The translations under genes and the position numbers were made by a program. Of a stretch of 64,000 nucleotides of DNA, positions 62,189-64,000 are shown in pieces. This stretch comes from Salmonella enterica subsp. arizonae (lineage in GTDB: Bacteria > Pseudomonadota > Gammaproteobacteria > Enterobacterales > Enterobacteriaceae), in NCBI RefSeq assembly GCF_008692845.1, contig NZ_VXJW01000003.1, positions 62,001 through 126,000 of the forward strand, given 5' to 3'. How positions within the stretch are numbered: the stretch's first letter is position 1; every line of letters begins with the position of its first letter. The notes beneath the pieces were generated by a model. That model had not been told where the DNA came from, searched no databases, and worked only from the letters and a program-made list of their open reading frames with translations.

Positions 62189-62737
62189 TTAGTTGAGCTC
62201 TTCCGGCCACGGGAACTGTTCCGCCTTAAGTTCGGGCGTGTGATAATAATTCTGTAGCGCTTTGATGAAGCGGGCCGGTCGTTCAGGAATGCCCTGCTCC
62301 AGATAAGCCATTACCTGCGCATGAACCCGGCGCTGAAACGCCACGCGATCCGGTTCAATGTCGCCTTCCAGATTGTCGCAACTGACGTTAAAGGGATACC
62401 CCGCCGCCACGCAAAACAACCAGTCGAAGGCCTGTGGCTTCACCTCAACGTCTTCAAATTGACTTTGGGTCTGCGCGTCGCGTCCGTCCGGGCAGTACCA
62501 GTAACCAAAGTCGACCAGTTCGCGGCGCGCCTTACCGGCGATACACCAGTGAGAAATCTCATGCAGCGCGCTGGCGTAAAACCCATGCGCAAAAACGATA
62601 CGGTTGTATGGTACCTGCGCGTTAGCAGGAAGATAGATCGGTTCGTCGTCGCCTTTAATCAGACGGGTATTAAATTCTTCGGCAAAGCAGCCGTTAAAAA
62701 TCTCAATTAACTGTTCGTAATGGTGCGTACTGTTCAT
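62189..62737 (-). CDS. epmC: Elongation factor P hydroxylase EpmC
   Basis: EpmC (YfcM) hydroxylates the beta-lysylated Lys34 of elongation factor P, last step of that modification. The 182-residue protein has the iron-binding HEISHWC motif (near residue 59) and an acidic YWYCPDGRD stretch. Its ATG overlaps the yfcA stop by one base (TAATG). Confidence 0.92.
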   Translation of the reverse strand: MNSTHHYEQLIEIFNGCFAEEFNTRLIKGDDEPIYLPANAQVPYNRIVFAHGFYASALHEISHWCIAGKARRELVDFGYWYCPDGRDAQTQSQFEDVEVKPQAFDWLFCVAAGYPFNVSCDNLEGDIEPDRVAFQRRVHAQVMAYLEQGIPERPARFIKALQNYYHTPELKAEQFPWPEELN

Positions 62738-63546
62738 TAATTCATCCCCAACCAGTGGAGGATCTCCTGTCCGTGGCTATCATAAAGTAACTTGGCGCTC
62801 ATCACCGCCGAGACAATAACGATCATCGGTCTGATAAGTTTTTGGCCTTTACTCAACACCAGACGCGACCCCATTCGCGCCCCTAAAAACTGCCCAACCA
62901 GCATCACGAAGCCCGTCGCCCAGATCACTTTGCCGCCGATGATAAATAACAACAGGCCGCCGACGTTGGAGGTAGCGTTAAGCACTTTGGCATGTGCCGT
63001 GGATTTCGCCAGGTTGTAGCCACACAAGGTGACAAACGCCAGCGCGTAAAACGACCCGGCGGCAGGCCCAAAAAAGCCATCGTAAAACCCGACGCATCCC
63101 CCGGCTATCAGCGCGAACGGTAAGCCATACAGGCGCCGCTGGCGATCTTCCTCGCCCAGCTTCGGCATTAATAGAAAATAGAGGCCGATGAAAATCACCA
63201 GGATGGGCAAGATCTGGCGCAAAATATCCGCCTGCACGTGCTGCACCAGCAGCGCGCCGCTCATCGAGCCAATGAACGTCATCAGAATATTGAGCTTTTG
63301 CTCGGCCAGGTTTACTACTTTACGGCGAATAAAATAGAGCGAAGATGAGAGGGAGCCGCCGCACGCCTGTAATTTATTGGTCGCCAGCGCGTTTGCCGGC
63401 GACATCCCGGCGGCCATCAGCGCAGGAATCGTGAGCAGCCCTCCGCCCCCGGCGATAGAATCGATAAATCCCGCCAGTACGGCGACAAAAAACAGCACCA
63501 CCAGCAGCAGCGGGGAGACCATAAACAGCTCATAAAAATTGTCCAT
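62737..63546 (-). CDS. yfcA: TSUP-family membrane transporter YfcA
   Basis: YfcA is a 269-residue permease of the TSUP/TauE-SafE family (putative sulfite or sulfonate exporter class) with about eight helices. The internal duplication typical of the family is seen: GGGGLLTIPALMAAGMSP near residue 32 and GGCVGFYDGFFGPAAGSF near residue 148. Its ATG overlaps the mepA stop (TAATG). Substrate unknown. Confidence 0.9.
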   Translation of the reverse strand: MDNFYELFMVSPLLLVVLFFVAVLAGFIDSIAGGGGLLTIPALMAAGMSPANALATNKLQACGGSLSSSLYFIRRKVVNLAEQKLNILMTFIGSMSGALLVQHVQADILRQILPILVIFIGLYFLLMPKLGEEDRQRRLYGLPFALIAGGCVGFYDGFFGPAAGSFYALAFVTLCGYNLAKSTAHAKVLNATSNVGGLLLFIIGGKVIWATGFVMLVGQFLGARMGSRLVLSKGQKLIRPMIVIVSAVMSAKLLYDSHGQEILHWLGMN

Positions 63547-64000
63547 TAGAGTACATGCTCATCCAGTAGCGCCTGGCAGGAAGGCGGCAACGGCGGCGGT
63601 GTCTTCTTCTCAGGCTTTGTGGTGCCAGGTTTTGGCGGTTCGAACCAGCTTTGCAGTTCAGCGCCGCATCCATCGCCCGGCGGGGGTAAAGGTTGATCTT
63701 CGCACTCCAGGCTGTCGGCAGGGCAGCGTAAACGCACGTGCATATGCGCGCGATGCTGGAACCAGGGGCGTACTTTACGTAGCCAGTCACGATCGCTTCC
63801 GGCATCGAGACAAAGCTGTTGTTTAATAGCCGGATTGACGAAAATACGGGTGACGTCATTGTCCTCCGCCGCCAGTTTGATCAGACTGGCGATATCCGAC
63901 GACCAGCGCGACGGCACGACATGTTTACCGTCGCGGGACACCAGATCTAACGCCTGCGGGCGCAATAGCTGCGCCTGGCTCCAGCGCGTTTTCGGCAACT
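63546..64000 (-). CDS. mepA: Penicillin-insensitive murein endopeptidase MepA (3' part)
   Basis: The C-terminal about 151 residues of MepA, a periplasmic LAS-type zinc endopeptidase that cuts D-Ala-DAP crosslinks in murein. The [12 protein letters not shown] stretch carries zinc and catalytic His residues, followed by a Pro-rich tail and paired cysteines of the C-terminus ([17 protein letters not shown]). The 5' part with the signal peptide is beyond the window end. It overlaps yfcA by one base. Confidence 0.92.
   Translation of the reverse strand, partial: LPKTRWSQAQLLRPQALDLVSRDGKHVVPSRWSSDIASLIKLAAEDNDVTRIFVNPAIKQQLCLDAGSDRDWLRKVRPWFQHRAHMHVRLRCPADSLECEDQPLPPPGDGCGAELQSWFEPPKPGTTKPEKKTPPPLPPSCQALLDEHVL

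Overview
The window is chromosomal DNA from a Salmonella enterica strain. The gene order nuo, lrhA, alaA, yfbR to yfbV, ackA, pta, yfcC to yfcH, his transport genes, argT, ubiX, cvpA-purF, dedD, folC, accD, dedA, truA, usg, pdxB, flk, yfcJ, fabB, mnmC, yfcL, epmC, yfcA, mepA is the enterobacterial backbone shared with E. coli K-12. Three blocks absent from that position in K-12 are characteristic of Salmonella. HisJ differs from the LT2 protein as I remember it at a few residues, so this may be another serovar or subspecies. Serovar cannot be fixed by reading alone.

Layout. 1-10230: nuoL (5' part) to nuoA on the minus strand, encoding respiratory complex I, tightly packed with several 4-bp overlaps. 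10231-12719: control region with lrhA (LysR regulator of flagella and motility), a candidate 22-codon small ORF, and a 926-bp AT-rich gap before alaA. 12720-22085: alaA, yfbR, yfbS, yfbT, yfbU, yfbV and the acetate genes ackA-pta. 22309-23829: yfcC. 23878-29132: first accessory block, a two-gene transketolase plus an ascorbate-type PTS (EIIC, EIIB, EIIA) and a divergent LacI-family regulator, with two operator-like palindromes and a CRP-like site between them. 29138-32814: yfcD to yfcH. 32855-37017: hisP, hisM, hisQ, hisJ and argT, with a REP/BIME cluster between hisJ and hisQ, an NtrC-like site and two sigma-54 promoter matches. 37304-37873: ubiX.

37900-44919: second accessory block. Four minus-strand genes (D-ornithine/D-lysine decarboxylase family, APC antiporter, ornithine/alanine racemase family, LysP-like permease) lie behind an excellent sigma-54 promoter, next to a divergent sigma-54 activator and an upstream inverted repeat that probably binds it. 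The likely pathway is uptake of a basic amino acid, racemisation, decarboxylation to a polyamine and exchange. The block has separated ubiX from the cvpA-purF operon, so ubiX now follows the permease by 26 bp.

44956-56258: housekeeping genes, from purF to yfcJ. 56436-58286: third accessory block, a divergent pair of Mu-like small DNA-binding proteins around a 25-bp palindrome, then a CHAP/NlpC-type amidase resembling the T6SS effector Tae2 and an overlapping lipoprotein gene that is its likely immunity partner. No other T6SS gene is in the window. 58453-64000: fabB, mnmC, yfcL, epmC, yfcA and the 3' part of mepA.

No rRNA, tRNA, CRISPR array, complete insertion sequence or complete prophage was seen. 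Repeats are REP/BIME elements between genes.
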